Below, one piece after another: positions 11,772 to 24,816 of a stretch of DNA of 64,000 bases (within the stretch, counting starts at the first letter, position 1; each line of letters begins with the position of its first letter). The stretch covers positions 1 to 64,000 of the forward strand of contig JAZKJV010002322.1 in assembly GCA_037367405.1 (NCBI GenBank). Reading direction: 5' to 3'. The stretch comes from Ottelia alismoides. Lineage: Eukaryota > Streptophyta > Magnoliopsida > Alismatales > Hydrocharitaceae. The notes beneath the pieces were generated by a model. The model was not told where the DNA came from. It did not search any database and was given only the letters and a program-made list of their open reading frames with translations. Made by a program: the position numbers and the translations under genes.

Positions 11772-13613
11772 TCAAGAAGGTCGAAAGCGAACCTTCTTGC
11801 AGGACCGATGAGGTATGGATTTGACAAGGTGTAGGTCGATATTGGGATCATCATTAGACATAAACTGAGTAGGATCGACCAAGAATGTATCCTCAGCAGT
11901 TTCAGATTGTGCAGGCCTAAACCGGTTATTAGGATTAGTATGGTCATGTCCGGCCAGAGAAGTCTCACAAACATCAAAGTAAAAAGGCTTGAATTCACTA
12001 TTTGAAAAACTAGGATCAATTTCAGCCTGGCGAGCCTCTACTGGATCATCATCTTTATCAAAAGGCCCAAATTCCTTTATAAAAGCAATCAAATCAATTT
12101 TGGCATAATCGGTCTCATCTGCATCAGGGTGAATAGGAACGGACTCATCAATGAAAATAGTCAAATCATGTTCATCATGTCTAGTCTCAGAATCTGCCTT
12201 CCACTCTAGGGTGTCTATCGTGTAAATTCTGCGGATGTCATCAATGCATCGCCACATACCAGAAGGGGGAACTCCATAGTCTATGCTTTCCGAATCTTCC
12301 TCCTTGAAGAGGAATTCTTGGGTTTCATTATCATCCAACATATAACAAGAATCTCTGATATTATCATCGAGGTCAAATTCCTTGGGGTTGGCTAACACGG
12401 GCGGGCTCTCATGGGATGCAGGTCTCTGGTCAGTAATGGGTGCAGTGATCAACACATCGCTCCCTACATCAAAACGGAAGCGAATCTCTCCTAAACCATA
12501 ATCAATAACGGCTCCCGCAGAGGCAAGGAAAGGCCGTCCCAGGATGATTGGAGGGTGCTCCACAAGGGTGGAGGTCTCCATGGGCATTACAACAAAATCT
12601 GAAGTGAAATTCATGCCATGAATGATAATGACAGCGTTTTTCTAAAATACCCTTCAGCCTCTTGATAGATCCATCAGAAAATTGAACTATCATCCTAGTT
12701 TTCTTGAGAGGCCCAACATGAAGAGATTGTACCATAGAGAAGGGTATTATATTGATTGATGAACTGCCGTCAAGGAGAGCGCTATCACAAGAATAGTCAG
12801 ATATGGAGCAACTCACAAGAGGTGTGGCAGTGTTCCCTTTCTGAAAATATGGACGGTGAGAGATGGCGTAGGCAGTGGCCAAGGTAAAGATGTGATGCTC
12901 AGATCTTCTCCTTTGCTTTCTTTTCTTGTGTTGAGGAGTAGATAAATCTGTCATGGCCTTTTGAAGTGGGGGCTTTAATGATCTCATGAAAGGTGGCCAC
13001 CACTTCGAGTTCAGTAAATATTGTTTTTGAATTTTTGGATCTCATCCATACAAGGGAGGAGGTCGGAATCAGCATTTACACGAGGATTGCCACGAGGAGT
13101 CTGTATAATGGAATCCTCGGGGTCAAGGTCGGGACATGTGGTGGATGTATGTGTTGGTAAATGATCTGGCATTTGGGTTCGCTCCTCACAAAATGAATCA
13201 AAAATGTGTCTCCCAGAATCTTTTTGGATTTTGAAAATTTTCTCATTTTTTTTGTATTTTGGGCGATTGCAAGCTCTCATGATTATCCTCAAGTGAATCC
13301 ATATCCTCAAATAGTGGAGCAGCGTTCTAGCTCGTATTTATGTTAAATAGATTGCTTATCCTCAAATTCATATGCTCCATCATCTGCTTCAGTGTCTCAA
13401 GTGTGGAAATCATGAAAGGTGAGTCCAAAATCCCAGGATCGGGTGGGTTGAATGAGAATGGGTGAAAATCAAAGTACTTCGATTCCTGAAATATGGGTTA
13501 GGAAGATATGCACAAAAATCAGGAGGAAAGTCCTCCTGGAAAAAGGAAGGTGGATCGTCTGGAGAGTACGAGGTATCCATGAAGATCAAATTAAAATAAC
13601 TCCAGTCGGCCAT
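11772..13613 (-). pseudogene. Family A protein with retropepsin-like segment, copy A1
   Basis: One long minus-strand protein of about 610 codons, broken by frameshifts near 13500, 13310-12990 and 12640. Start chosen at MADWSYFN (13613), shared by all three copies. The N-terminal third is acidic and Pro/Phe-rich (PSFFQEDFPPDFCAYLPNP) with no capsid domain or CCHC knuckle that I recognise. A basic patch (HKKRKQRRRSE) precedes the protease-like segment: LLDGSSSINIIPFSMVQSL (active-site loop; other copies DGG or DDG instead of the usual DTG/DSG) and PIILGRPFLASAGAVIDYG, the flap-to-C-terminal motif of plant Ty3/gypsy proteases. An acidic tail ends KKVRFRPS at 11772. RT and integrase are absent. 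Likely a gag-protease remnant of a non-autonomous element; non-functional here. Confidence 0.75.
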
Positions 13614-14801
13614 CTTCGAAACAAAAGACGGGATCGGGAGAGCACGAGGGTCAAGTCAAAAGATATGGAGAAAAAGGCGCAAATGCACAGAAGGATCTAG
13701 CAAGCACACAAGCAATCAAACAAAATACAAACCCCCAGTTCACCAACTCAACTCAATGTGAAGATCGTGAAGGTTTGATCAATTATCTTATCAATTTTAG
13801 AGTTTAGTGAGAATACAATATATCAGAGCGATTAAAAGCGAGCTATTAGGAACCTAATGCTCTCAGGAGACTGGCCTAATCTCAAAGTTAGATCTTTCCC
13901 AGCCAGTATGAATTGCGGACCGTTTACCGGCTACCCGATCGATTCAATCTGTTAAGGACATCACGGGCCGCTTTACCGGCTACCGGAGAGATCCTCACTG
14001 GAGAACGACTAACCAAGATAGTAGTCTGAAAAGAGTTCGGGTGTGGCTCTATCCTAGTGTGCGGGTCGCTCTCTCGCTCAAGCAAACCAAACAATGAGGG
14101 GGTTACTCTCCTCAAAACAATGATTTTTCCTTGTATTTTTTTTAGGGTCGAGTTTTCTTTAGCAGTCCTGGTTTTAGCAGTTATCACTTGGTTAAAATAT
14201 TTTCAAAGAATCGCCTACCGAGTGTCCAATTTCCTTTTTAACTTATGTGAGTGAAAATAAGGAAGGAGATCGAAAATGCCAATGCGTGATTATAAACAAT
14301 GATGCATGCAGGGGTTAGAGATGCGTACCTTGTCGCTAGCACTCTACATGCAAGTGATCCGCGCAGAATTTAAATAAACTATTCTATATGAAAATGCAAG
14401 TGAACCATCCTAGATGATAGCTTCTATTAGCGGGCAAGAACAAGTTAATTTGACTAAGTCCAAATTACGCTCTACTCTATAGGCACAAAAATCTCTTGTT
14501 TAGGGTGTTTGGACCAAATTAATTACTTGGCTCAAGCAAATTAATTAAAGCAATCAAGAGGTAGCTCACGAAATCTGCAGGAAATAAAGAAAAATACAGG
14601 CGATGAAAACAAAACCGGTGAGGTCCCCCAAGTGCACCAGCACTTGGCGAAACAGACCCCGCAACAAATGAATGTCCTTTTACAGAGTTCAAATGGAAAA
14701 GAAAAACTCTCTCTCTCTCTCTCTCTTATTTTTTTCAATCTTCTTCTCCTCTTCTCACGCTATCCTACGGCTTGGTGGAGAATCAAGCCACCTCCACGTC
14801 G
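13614..14801 (-). other. Family A leader, copy A1, downstream part
   Basis: Untranslated leader between the PBS region and the ATG, minus strand. It holds a short (CT)n run (plus 14707-14727) and an inverted repeat CCCAAGTGC...GCACTTGG near 14627-14645. Colinear leaders are at 23392-24731 and 24817-26160. No coding sequence is credible. Confidence 0.6.
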
Positions 14802-14806
14802 CTTGG

Positions 14807-16553
14807 TGAAGGATATGGTTAGAATCCTCAAGAGCATCATGGAAGCGTGAGCATCGTATCGAATACGACGAGGAGCGACTAGTCGCACTAGTTGCTCGAT
14901 GCAGCGGAATAAAAAAAATTTATGCGACGAAACCACATGATCCAAGAACACTTCTCGGATCCTTTCGTCTAAACCACAAACAAGTAATAGGATTACCTCT
15001 TGAAGTGTGGTTGCGATCGAGTCTCTAAACGAAGAGACCTCTTGTCTCAAGTACGATCCGACGGAGGAGACGCTTGCGAGTACGGGGATGAATCACGTGC
15101 TTCTCGCAATCCATGTTGATGATCCAAGTGGCGGATCTCCTGATCTCAACACATGAGATCCGACGTCTTCTTCACAAGCGAGGCGCACCGAAGGAGACGG
15201 AGATCCACGAGCAGACGATCGGGCAGCATAACAACGACGCTGCGGTGATGGAGACTCTCTCTAGGGCATCCATGGTGGACGGCCATGAGAGGGAGAGAGA
15301 ATAGGCATGTAGAGAGAAAAAGAGATAGAGATGTGCTTCAAAAGCATTTGTTTAGAGAGCATGGTATGCCTCTCTACTTATAGGGTTTTGGGATCCATGG
15401 ATCTCAATCCATGGGACTCATAAAATCAATGGTTGAGATTGATTTATGATCAATCCAATGGTCAAGATTATTGTTGGTAAAAGCCAGCAACTTATGATTT
15501 AATTTAGATCAAATATATTTGACAAATCAAATATACATCAATCCTAAAATTAAACCAATCAAATAAGGAGACAAATTCCATGGAGATCTCATCTCCCATT
15601 GGAATATAGTGGACGGCCACTTGTTTCCAATTGGAGGCAATCTCATGAGATTTCATGAGATTGCATATCTCCATGAAATTCTCCATTATTTATTCCAACA
15701 ACTTTTGTTGTGATTTATTCTTCAAAAAAAATTCATAATTAATTTTGAGAATATTGCAATCTTTCCATTGGAAAATTGTGAATCACATTCACAACCCAAA
15801 ACAAAGAATAATTTACATTTTCAATTAATTACACAATGTGTATCCGATACACATTAATAATTAATCAACAAATATAAATTATAATTAGCTCTCTCTAAAA
15901 CATTATAAATCACATTTATAATATATTATGAATAATTGGATATTGTTATCCACATTATCCATATCCATGATAATTAAATCACATTTAATCATCTTGAATC
16001 TCTTTTTCTCTTGTGTCATAATAATATGAATTACATTCACATTATTCACATCTTTGATAATCAAATAACATTTAATTATCTAAGATAACTCTCCTTATAA
16101 TATGAATCAAATTCATATTATTCATGATAATTAAATCACATTTAATTATCCATTATCGCAATGCTCGGATACATATATCAACAATAGAATTATCCATGAA
16201 CTCTTTCAAGGATAATGCGCTTTCTCCGCGAATACTTGGAGATAAGGACAGGGCAATTGTATTGTTCAACGTATAGTGACTTGGATATTGAGATAACATC
16301 TCAAATCCAGATCTCGGGCCTCCCATAGATGCTTGATAAAATCAAGACCGCAAATCTAATCTTCTCATTGAATCTGAATCACATTCAGATCAATGTCCAA
16401 CATTTGGACTAAGATTAGATTACTTCTCTACTGAGAGGAGTCACTGAAATCCATACCCGTTTCATCACTCCCTAGGATTGGAAGCGTCATGGTTATACAA
16501 TCGTTTATTGCATTTATTGCATAATGGCTCGTCGTGGGCTTGCATATCCAACA
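14807..16553 (-). repeat. Solo LTR, family B (copy B1)
   Basis: A 1,747-bp solo LTR with perfect 5-bp duplication CTTGG (14802-14806 and 16554-16558); the leader sequence of copy A2 is uninterrupted at this point, which confirms the insertion. Minus-strand tips are TGTTGGATATGC and CATATCCTTCA. A TATA-like box (minus CTATAAGTAGAG) lies near 15377-15388. Between 15776 and 16390 there is an array of short palindromes with the shared core AAT-NNN-ATT. It is homologous to the longer copy at 59748-63364. Frames within (for example 15113-15304) are not recognisable proteins. Superfamily cannot be told from an LTR alone. Confidence 0.85.
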
Positions 16554-16558
16554 CTTGG

Positions 16559-16825
16559 GTGCTTCGGCTCTCCTAGGATCGCCTCCTTCACTCCGCGGGC
16601 CCTCGCAAGAAAAAGAAAAGAGAATGTATAAGAAATACAATTATCAAATATGAGAGAAAAAGAAAAAAAAGAAAAGAATGGAGTGATATGAACAAGGAAG
16701 TGAATGGAAAAAATGTAAATACATATTTACAACCAAGAATAATAGGTCAAAAGAGAAACCTAACTACCCTCGTCGTGCCTCCCGGCAATGGCACAATTTT
16801 GTTGTTCGTGAAAATTTGGGGTTTT
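16559..16825 (-). other. Family A leader, copy A1, upstream part with PBS-like site
   Basis: The 5' part of the leader next to the truncated LTR. At plus 16778-16797 the minus strand reads TTGTGCCATTGCCGGGAGG, a degenerate tRNA-Asp-type primer site preceded by CAACAAAA as in the true LTR/PBS junction of copy A3. Beyond it is the block AAAAACCCCAAATTTTC also found just after the PBS at 33260-33285, then the LTR begins abruptly. Confidence 0.55.
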
Positions 16826-19552
16826 TTATTTTTTTTGGATTTTTTGAGTTATTTTAGAATTTTTATGAATTTTGGAATTTCAAACAGGGAAAGATGACAT
16901 GCTTTTGATTTTTTTAATAATAATAAATGAAATCAAAATGCGATGAAAGTTTTATGCTAGATGGATATGCACATCAGGAACATAGCATAATTTTCTCGGA
17001 ATTTTTGGACTAATAAAAACATTTATTTCAATAGAGAATTCATGCAAATTAAAGAGTCTGAGTACAAGGACTTAAACGCAAATAGTTAAAGTTCTGGCAG
17101 TAAATAAATCATAAAAAAAATCAGAGGGACGAGGTGCAGTTTACCCATAGTAGAAGCTTGCTTGAAACAGAGAACATGGGTCTTGTCGCAAATTGCAGAA
17201 ATCCAGAGGGCTTTAACGCAATTTCTGAAAACTTTGGGGCTTTAGTTGTAATTTTCTTAAATATATTTTTTTTAACCCAAGCCCTCGGGAGGTTCCTTTG
17301 TAGTTTCTTGATAAAGGGGCTAGAGAGACCAAGAGGTGTCTCCGCCCCTTGTTGTTCTTCACGCAATGGGAGGAGCGCGGGCCGGAGGGTCGAGCTGGTG
17401 GCTGAGGCAGCGGAGGTGATAGGGCACGCGTGGCCGGGCGGCACGGCGCCTGCGCGCGGATGGGCGATGGATCGTGGCTTAATGCCGCGTTGGAGGCCAC
17501 GCGGCACGGGCTGGAGCTCTCGACGGAAGGTGGGTGATCGGCGCCGTGGGGCGAGTGGCGGCTTCCGGCGTCAACATCGCGCACAACCGTGTGGGCTGGT
17601 GGTGGATCTCGGCTGTGGGGTAGGGCGAGCAGAGGGCCTACGGGGCCAGGACGTGTACGTGGGAGCTCGGCGTCAAGGCAGCGGGGTCGTGCTGATGGAG
17701 GTGCTGGCTGGAGGTGGCGCTATCGCTCTGGTCTCGGCAGCGAGGGGCTTCAACAGGCGGCGGAGGTCGGGCCGAGGACGAAGGGGGGCGGCGGCGCCTG
17801 GAAGGCTTCCGTCCCCTTTTTATATTTTTTTTACTGTAATGTGAACAGTAATAAAAAGAAACCTCTTTTTGTAAATCCGAAATAATAATAAAAAATTCAA
17901 AATAGGATATAGAATTTTTTTATTTTTTTATTTGTATTATTTTTCTTTATAATTCTGCAAAACAAACGTTAGAGGAAAAGCAAAAATTTATTAAATTTTT
18001 ATTTATTTACAAATAGGAAAATGAACGAGGATTCGGTGGAAATGAGAGATTCGAATCCGATCTCTGGCCACCGTACGCGGCCGGAGTTGAGAGATCGTGG
18101 ACGATAGAATAGAATGTGTGGAGATCGAGAAAGTGAGATGAAAACTCGAGATCGATGGCAAATAAAAAACGTGAAGGATTTTAAGATCTAGATAAAAAAT
18201 GACAACGAGATAAAAATGCAAGAAATAAACTACAATTAACCTAGATAAAAATAAGAAAAATGGGGATCTCACTTTAGGAGTGTAAAAGGACCGTGATCGC
18301 CTCGACAAGGCCGACTCGCTATCACTGGACGACTTGGAGACTAGGCAACTTTCTCGACGAAATTTTCTCTCGGAGATCGGGCTCCTCTCTCTAAAGATTG
18401 ATCAAGTTGAAATGAGGGAGAAGGAGTCATATAAATAGAAAAGATGGAATGAAATTTGAATTTTTGAATTTTTTTGGATAAAGAGATAAGAGAGATGAAA
18501 ATTGAAATGAATTTTTGATTTTTTTTGGTGGAATAAGAGAGATGAAATGAGAAATGAGATAAAATAAAAGAGAGATAAAATTATTTACAAAATTAAATAT
18601 TTTTTTTTAATTTTCGTCACTTTATTTATTTGAATTAAAAAATGTTATTTTTTTATTTTTTATGGTGATTAATTAAAAATGGCAACTATATACATATACT
18701 ATATACATATATGACATTATATACACAGGTAAATGATGAAATTAGCTTTTTTTAAGAATTTTATTAATTTTTTTATTTTTATTTTTATTTTAAATAATTA
18801 GTAAAAATATTTACAAATATATACAATTACAATATGCACAAAATACATGGGAAAATTGCACAAACCACTCCAGAAAACCAACTTTTTAACTATAACTTCA
18901 AAAATTATATAAATATAGCCATTTTAAAGATAATTTAATTTCAAAACCAATGAAAGTGAGATTGATTCAATTTGAGCTCATATGGAGCCGGAATTTGTCT
19001 TTCAATTAGTGCTTAGTGGCTTTTTCCAAATGTGGTTATTTTTATTCTGTACATGATTTAATTGTGCAATTATTTTTATTAATTAGAACACATTTTTATT
19101 TACAACTTTGGTTCTGAAAGTTATTTGATTTGAGGTCAATTAAGGCACAAATAAATTAGCGTTAGTTTTATACAGATATATACAAAATAAGTGAGAAGTA
19201 TTTACAACAACACACACACATTTTTTTGATTTTCTTCTTAAGGACCCTTATCTCCCCCTACTTTATTCCTGGTTGAGCAGGTCAAGACTTGACCTTCTCT
19301 CGGGGTTCGGGTCAGCCTGTATACAATCTTCCTTTTTTATTTTATTTTCTTTATTTTTCTTATTTTTTAATTTTCTTTTCTATATTTTTGTTTTCTTTAT
19401 TTATTTATTTTAGGTTAAAATTAGTAAGAAGTGTACAATATTTACATAGATGCAAGTTAGTAAGAATATGGAGTTAGTGTTATATGCAGGTGTTTTATAA
19501 GGGATTTTAAGCTAAAATAAATGAATAAAGATGATGAATCGCAGATTCATCA
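16826..19552 (-). repeat. Family A LTR A2, truncated at its 3' end
   Basis: Minus-strand start TGATGAATCTGCGATTCATC at 19552. About the last 0.6-0.7 kb of the LTR, including the CA tip and the primer site junction, is missing: the sequence passes directly from mid-LTR (GAATTTTTATGAATTTTGG region) into leader sequence near 16826. Its GC-rich core (about 17340-17815) has the same flanks as other copies but a different sequence. The 236-codon Arg/Gly-rich plus-strand frame over that core is compositional. Confidence 0.75.
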
Positions 19553-21070
19553 TCCCCCTATGCTTTACCTTTGCTAGTCCCTTAGCAAATACTTATTTGA
19601 AAGAAGAAGTGAAGAAAAAGAAAAAGAAAGGGAAAATAAAGAAAGTATGACAATATTGAGTATTAAACTTATCTTCATAAAATTGTAGTTTTGAGCTCTG
19701 TCGGACCTTTGGATTATTGGTGTGTCGGAACTTCTGTGAGACATAGAATTTTAAAATCAACAGCCTTCAAGTTCTACACATCATTGTCACAGTTTCGACT
19801 CAGAAGTCATCTTAGATCAATCCTCTTCCCAAAGCACACCCTATGAACATTGAACAATCGTCTCATGTGTGTGAAAGGTTTTAGCTCTTCCCATCCAGAA
19901 TGCCGGACTACCATGCAAATCTCCTCTCCAGTAACTCATCCTTGGGGAGTCAGGTATTTTCTTCTAAGGTATGTAGCGTTGTGTTCACAATCGATTTGGA
20001 GGAGAAGTTAGAAGAAGGAGAAAAGAACTGGAGGGTGGCCAGTGTAGTCACCTCTCCTTGTGAAGTTGGCCAGTGTAGCCGAGTCTCCACCAAGATCTGC
20101 AGTTTTCTTGAAGCTTGGACCTTTTTGGTCAGATATTTATTTGGTAGTGGCTTCTTTGTATTTGAATTTTTTGTGGTTCTGCTTGGATCTTGTTGTGCCC
20201 CTACGGATATAGAATATTTTTGTTTCTGTACATTTTTTGGGGTCTTAGAAAAAATTGTGCCCAGCCGTCCATCCCTTTTCCGAAGCTTTATTTCAACCCG
20301 TGCTCCGGTCTTTAGATTTCCACGCTACCAGAAAAGAAACTCACACAGTCTTCCAACATCCTGTCTGAGTTGAGCTAAGTGCATAGTGCGAGAGTACAAA
20401 TTGATTCCCTATTCCAGAGTTATACCTAGAATGAAGAGACCATGTTAGACACTAAGAGTCAAACGTTACATATTGTCATATGGAACTCAAAGAATTAAGT
20501 CAAAGACCTGAAGCTTCTAAAATCCTATTTCTCGGTGAAGTTCCTCTGAAAATTAGGTGGATTAAGGTCCAACTAAGCTCCATTCTTCAATTTTATTCCA
20601 GACATAGTTTAAATATCAATACTATCCTGAAAAATGCACATGCAAATGCAAAATGTGAACAATGCAGAGAGTTTTTTTTTTGAAAAGAAATGATGCACAT
20701 GTGAAAAGAACATTTTTTTTAACAAATTTCTATTTTTGAACTTTTTATGGATTTTTTGGAGGAAAAATGCAAATGTGAAAGAAAGGTTTTATTTACTTAT
20801 GCAAATTTTTATAGATTTTTTGTTTTGTAGTTTTTTTAGAAAAAAGGGTTAGTAAAATATATACAAGTATATACACGATTTTTTTGTTTTGTTTTTTTGT
20901 TCTTTTTTATGTTTGTTTATTTCTTTTTTTGGTTTTTTTGTTCATTTTTTTGTTTGTTTTTTTTGTTTTTTTTGAACACGTGGATTTTACAAAATTATAC
21001 ACATAACCCCCCAAATAAATGTATTTAAAAGTACGAGTTATGTCTAAAGTATATATACAATATATACGAC
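19553..21070 (-). other. Family A copy A2: PPT and 3' non-coding region
   Basis: PPT on minus AAAGCATAGGGGGA (plus 19553-19566) abuts LTR A2. The rest is the conserved 3' non-coding region, with T-rich tract 20880-20975 and the block GACCTTAATCCACCTAATT (minus) near 20558-20576. The 157-codon plus frame at 19900-20373 is antisense to this region and has no known domain. Confidence 0.6.
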
Positions 21071-21460
21071 ACCCCCCTATACTTAGCTCGAACTATGTCC
21101 TCATAGTGATCAGAGAGTGACAAAGAAAGACATAACTCGTGCTAAGTATAGAAAAGTGAAAAGGCTCCTATGCTAAAACGACTCAAAGAAAAGATAAAAA
21201 GAAGAGAAGATGGTGATCCCCCCATACTTAGGATCAAGTAATCCTAAGTATAGTATAGTGTACAAAAGGGGAAAACCGATGAAGAGAATGTACAGACTCA
21301 AAAAATAAAAAGACACGATATGAACAACATCATCCCCCCCAATACTTAGGGTAGAGTATTCCTTTGTATAAGAAACAACAAGAGTGATGAACAGGACGAA
21401 TATGAACAACACAGATCATTCACCCCGCTATACTTAGGATAAAGCACATCCTAAGTATAG
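21071..21460 (-). repeat. Four-hairpin array, copy A2
   Basis: Inverted repeats at 21071-21151 (long), 21218-21253, 21334-21372 (partly decayed) and 21423-21460, each with CCCCC-CTATACTTAG on plus. Colinear with copies A1 and A3. Confidence 0.85.
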
Positions 21461-21567
21461 CATATATACACACACACACGGAAAAAAGGGGTAAATGATA
21501 AAACGGGAGAAGAAAGAGTAAAACGAAAGTATATACAAGAGGAGTGGATGTACAAAGGTCAAGAAGG

Positions 21568-23391
21568 TCAAAAGCGAACCTTCTTGCGGGACCGCTGAGG
21601 TATGGATTTGACAAGGTATAGGTCGATATTGGGATCATCATTAGACATAAATTGAGTAGGATCGACCAAGAATTTATCCTCAGCGGTTTCCGATTATGCA
21701 GGCCTAAACCGGTTATTTGAAGTAGTATGGTCATGTCCGGCCTGAGAAGTCTCACAAACATCAATGTAAAATGGCTCAAAATCATTATTAGAAAAAGTAG
21801 GATCAATTTCAGACTGGCGAGCCTCTACTGGATCATCATATTTATCAAAAGGCCCAAATTCCTTTATAAATGCAATCAAATCAAATTTGGCATGATTGGT
21901 CTCATCTGAATCAGGGTGAATAGAAACGGACTCATCAGTGGAAGTAGTCAAATCATGTCCGTCCTGTCTAGTCTCGGGGTCTGCCTTCCTCTCTAAGGTG
22001 TCTATCATGTAAATTATGCAGATGTCATTAATGCATCTCCATATACCAGAAGGGGGAACTCCAAGGTCTATGCTTTCTGGGTCTTCCTCCTTGAAGAGGA
22101 ATTCCTGGGTTTCATTATCATCCAACATATAACAAGAATCTCTGATATTATCATCGAGATCAAATTCCTTGGGGTTGGTTAACACGGGTGGGCTCTCATG
22201 GGATCTGTGGTCAGTAGTGGGTGTAGTGATCAACACATCGCTCCCTACATCACAACGGAAGCGAATCTCTCCTGAACCATAATCAATAACACCTCCCGCA
22301 GAGGTGAGGAATGGCCAACCCAGGATGATTGAAGGGTACTCCACAGAGGCGGAGGTCTCCATGGGCATTACAACAAAATTCGAAGTGAAATTCATGCCCT
22401 GAATAAGAATGACAGTGTTTTCTAGAATATTCTTTGGCCTCTTGATAGATCCATCAGCAAATTGAACTATCATCCTGGTTTTCTTTAGAGGCCCAAGATG
22501 AAGAGACTATACCATAGAGAAGGGTATTATATTAATTGATGAACCGTCGTCAAGGAGAGTGTTATCCCAAGAATAGTCAGATATAGAGCAACTCACAAGA
22601 GGTGTGGCAGTGTTCCCTTTCTTAAAATATGGACGGTGAGAGATGGCGTAGGCAGTGGCCATGGTCAAGATGTGACGCTCAGATCTTCTCCTTCGCTTTC
22701 TCTTCTTGTGTTGAGGAGTAGATAAATCTGTCATGACCTATTGAAGTGGGGCTTTAATGATCTCATGAAGGGTGGCCATCACTTCGGGTTCAGTCAACAT
22801 TTTTTTGAATTTTTGGACCTCATCCGTACAAGGGTGGAGGTCGGAATCAGCATTTGTACGAGGATTGCCAAGAGCAGTCTGTATAATGGAATCCTCGGGG
22901 TCAAGGTTGGGACATGATGTGAATATATGTGTGGGTAAATAATTGGGTATTTGAGTCCTCTCCTCACAAAATGAATCAATAATGTGTCTCCCAGAATCTT
23001 TTTGGCTTTTTAAATTTTTCTCATTTTTTTGTATTTTGGGTGATTGCAAGCTCTCATGATTATCCTCAAGTGATTCCATATTCCTAAATAGTGGAGCAGC
23101 ATTCTGGCTCTTATTTATGTTAAATAGATTGCTAATCCTCGAATTAATATGCTCCATCATCTGGTTCAGTGTCTCAAGTGTGGAAATCGTGAAAGGTGAC
23201 TCCAAAATCCCAGGATCGGGTGGGTTGAATGAGGGCAGGTGAAAATCAAAGTCCTCTGATTCCTGAAATAATGGGTTAGGCAGATATGCACAAAAATCAG
23301 GAGGAAAGTCCTCCTGGAAAAAGGAAGGTGGATTGTCTGGAGAGTACGAGGCATCCGCGATGATCAAATTAAAATAACTCCAGTCGGCCAT
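21568..23391 (-). pseudogene. Family A protein with retropepsin-like segment, copy A2
   Basis: The best preserved copy. From MADWSYFN (23391) the frame is open for 217 codons, with an acidic Phe/Pro-rich N-terminus, a Ser/Asn-rich middle and the block PEVMATLHEIIKAPLQ. A TAG stop at 22738 and another stop near 22508 interrupt it, and a CAA-to-TAA type stop lies at 21694. The basic patch KKRKRRRRSERH, the protease-like loop LLDDGSSINIIPFSMV and SIILGWPFLTSAGGVIDYG are in order, then an acidic tail rich in Asp/Glu, ending RKKVRF at 21568. No RT, RNase H, integrase or zinc knuckle follows before the hairpin array. What the N-terminal domain does is unknown; by position it replaces gag. Confidence 0.75.
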
Positions 23392-24731
23392 CTCCGAAAC
23401 AAAAGACGGGATCGGGAGAGCGTGAGGGTCAAGTCAAAAGATATGGAAAAAAAGGCGCAAATGCACAGAAGGATCTAGCATGCACACAAGCAATCAAACA
23501 CAATACAAACCCCCAGTTCACCAACTCAACTCAAAGTGAAGACCGTGAAGGTTCGGTCAATTATCTTGTCAATTTTAGAGTTTGGTGAGAATACAATATA
23601 TCAGAGCGGTTAAAAGCGGGCTATTAGGAACCCAATGCTCTCAAGAGAGTGGCCTCATCTCAAAGTTAGATCTTTCCCAGCCAGGATGAATTGTGGACCG
23701 TTTACTGGATACCCGATCAATTCAATCTGTTAAGGACATCACGGTCCACTTTACTAGCTACTGGAGAGATCCTCACTGGAGAACGACTAACCCAAGATAG
23801 TAGTCTGAAAGAGTTCGGGCGTGGCTCTATCCTAGTGTGTGGGTTGCTCTCTCGCTCAAGCAAATCAAACAATGAGGGGGTTACTCTCCCCAAAATAAGA
23901 ATTTTCCTTGTATTTTTTTAGGGTCGAGTTTTCTTTAGCAGCCCGATTTTAACAGTTATCATTTGGTTTAAAATATTTTCTAAGAATCGCCTAACAAGTG
24001 TTCAATTTCCTTTTTAACTTATGTGAGTGAAAACAAGTAAGGAGATCGGAAATGCCAATACGCAATTAAAAACAATGATACATGCAGGGGTTAGAGATGC
24101 GTACCTTATCGCCAGCACTCTACATGCAAGTGATCCGCGCAGAATTTAAATAAATTATCCTATATGCAAATGCAAGTGAACCATCCTAGATGATATCTTC
24201 TATTAACGAGCAAGAACAAGTTAATTTGACTAAGTCCAAATTACGCTCTACTCTATAGGCACAGAAATTTCTTGTTTAGGGTGTTTGGACCTAATTAATT
24301 ACATGGCTCAAGCAAATTAATTAAAGCAATCAAGAGGTAGCTCACGAAATCCATGGGAAACAAAGAAAAATAAAGGCGATGAAAACAAAATCGATGAGGT
24401 CCCCCAAGTACACCGGCACTTGGCGAAACTGACCCCGCAACAAATGAATGTCCTTTTCCAGAGTTCAAATGGAAAAGAAAAACTCTCTCCCTCTCTTATT
24501 TTTTTCTCAATCTTCTTCTCCTCTTCTCACGCTATCCTACGGCTTGGTGGAGAATCAAGCCACCTCCACGTCGCTTGGGTGCTTTGCCTCTCCTAGGATC
24601 TCCTCCTTTGCTCCGCGGGCCCTCGCAAGAAAAAGAAAAGAGAATGTGTAAGAAATACAATTATCAAATATGAGAGAAAAAGAAAAAAATGAAACAAATG
24701 CAGTTACATGAACAAGGAAGTGAATGGAAAA
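23392..24731 (-). other. Family A leader, copy A2
   Basis: Leader of the left palindrome arm, colinear with 13614-16770 without the solo LTR. It includes (CT)n near 24482-24500 and the 24540-24620 segment repeated in inverted orientation at 24950-25015. No gene seen. Confidence 0.6.
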
Positions 24732-24816
24732 AATGTAAACAGATATTTACAACCAAGAATAGCATGTCAAAAGAGAAACCTAACTACCCTCGCCGTGCTT
24801 CCCCGGAGGATCAGAA
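24732..24816. other. Spacer at the axis of the giant palindrome
   Basis: Leader-end sequence up to CTTCCCCGG, then CGGAGGATCAGAAATT from the LTR 3' terminal region, then the inverted leader starts. It marks a junction between leader, LTR tip and inverted leader. Confidence 0.6.

Noticed and set aside
19900..20373. 157-codon plus-strand frame beginning MPDYHANLL, with relatives at 10182 (plus) and 29589 (minus)
   Set aside because: It is antisense to the family A 3' non-coding region, broken differently in each copy, and has no family C counterpart as a protein.
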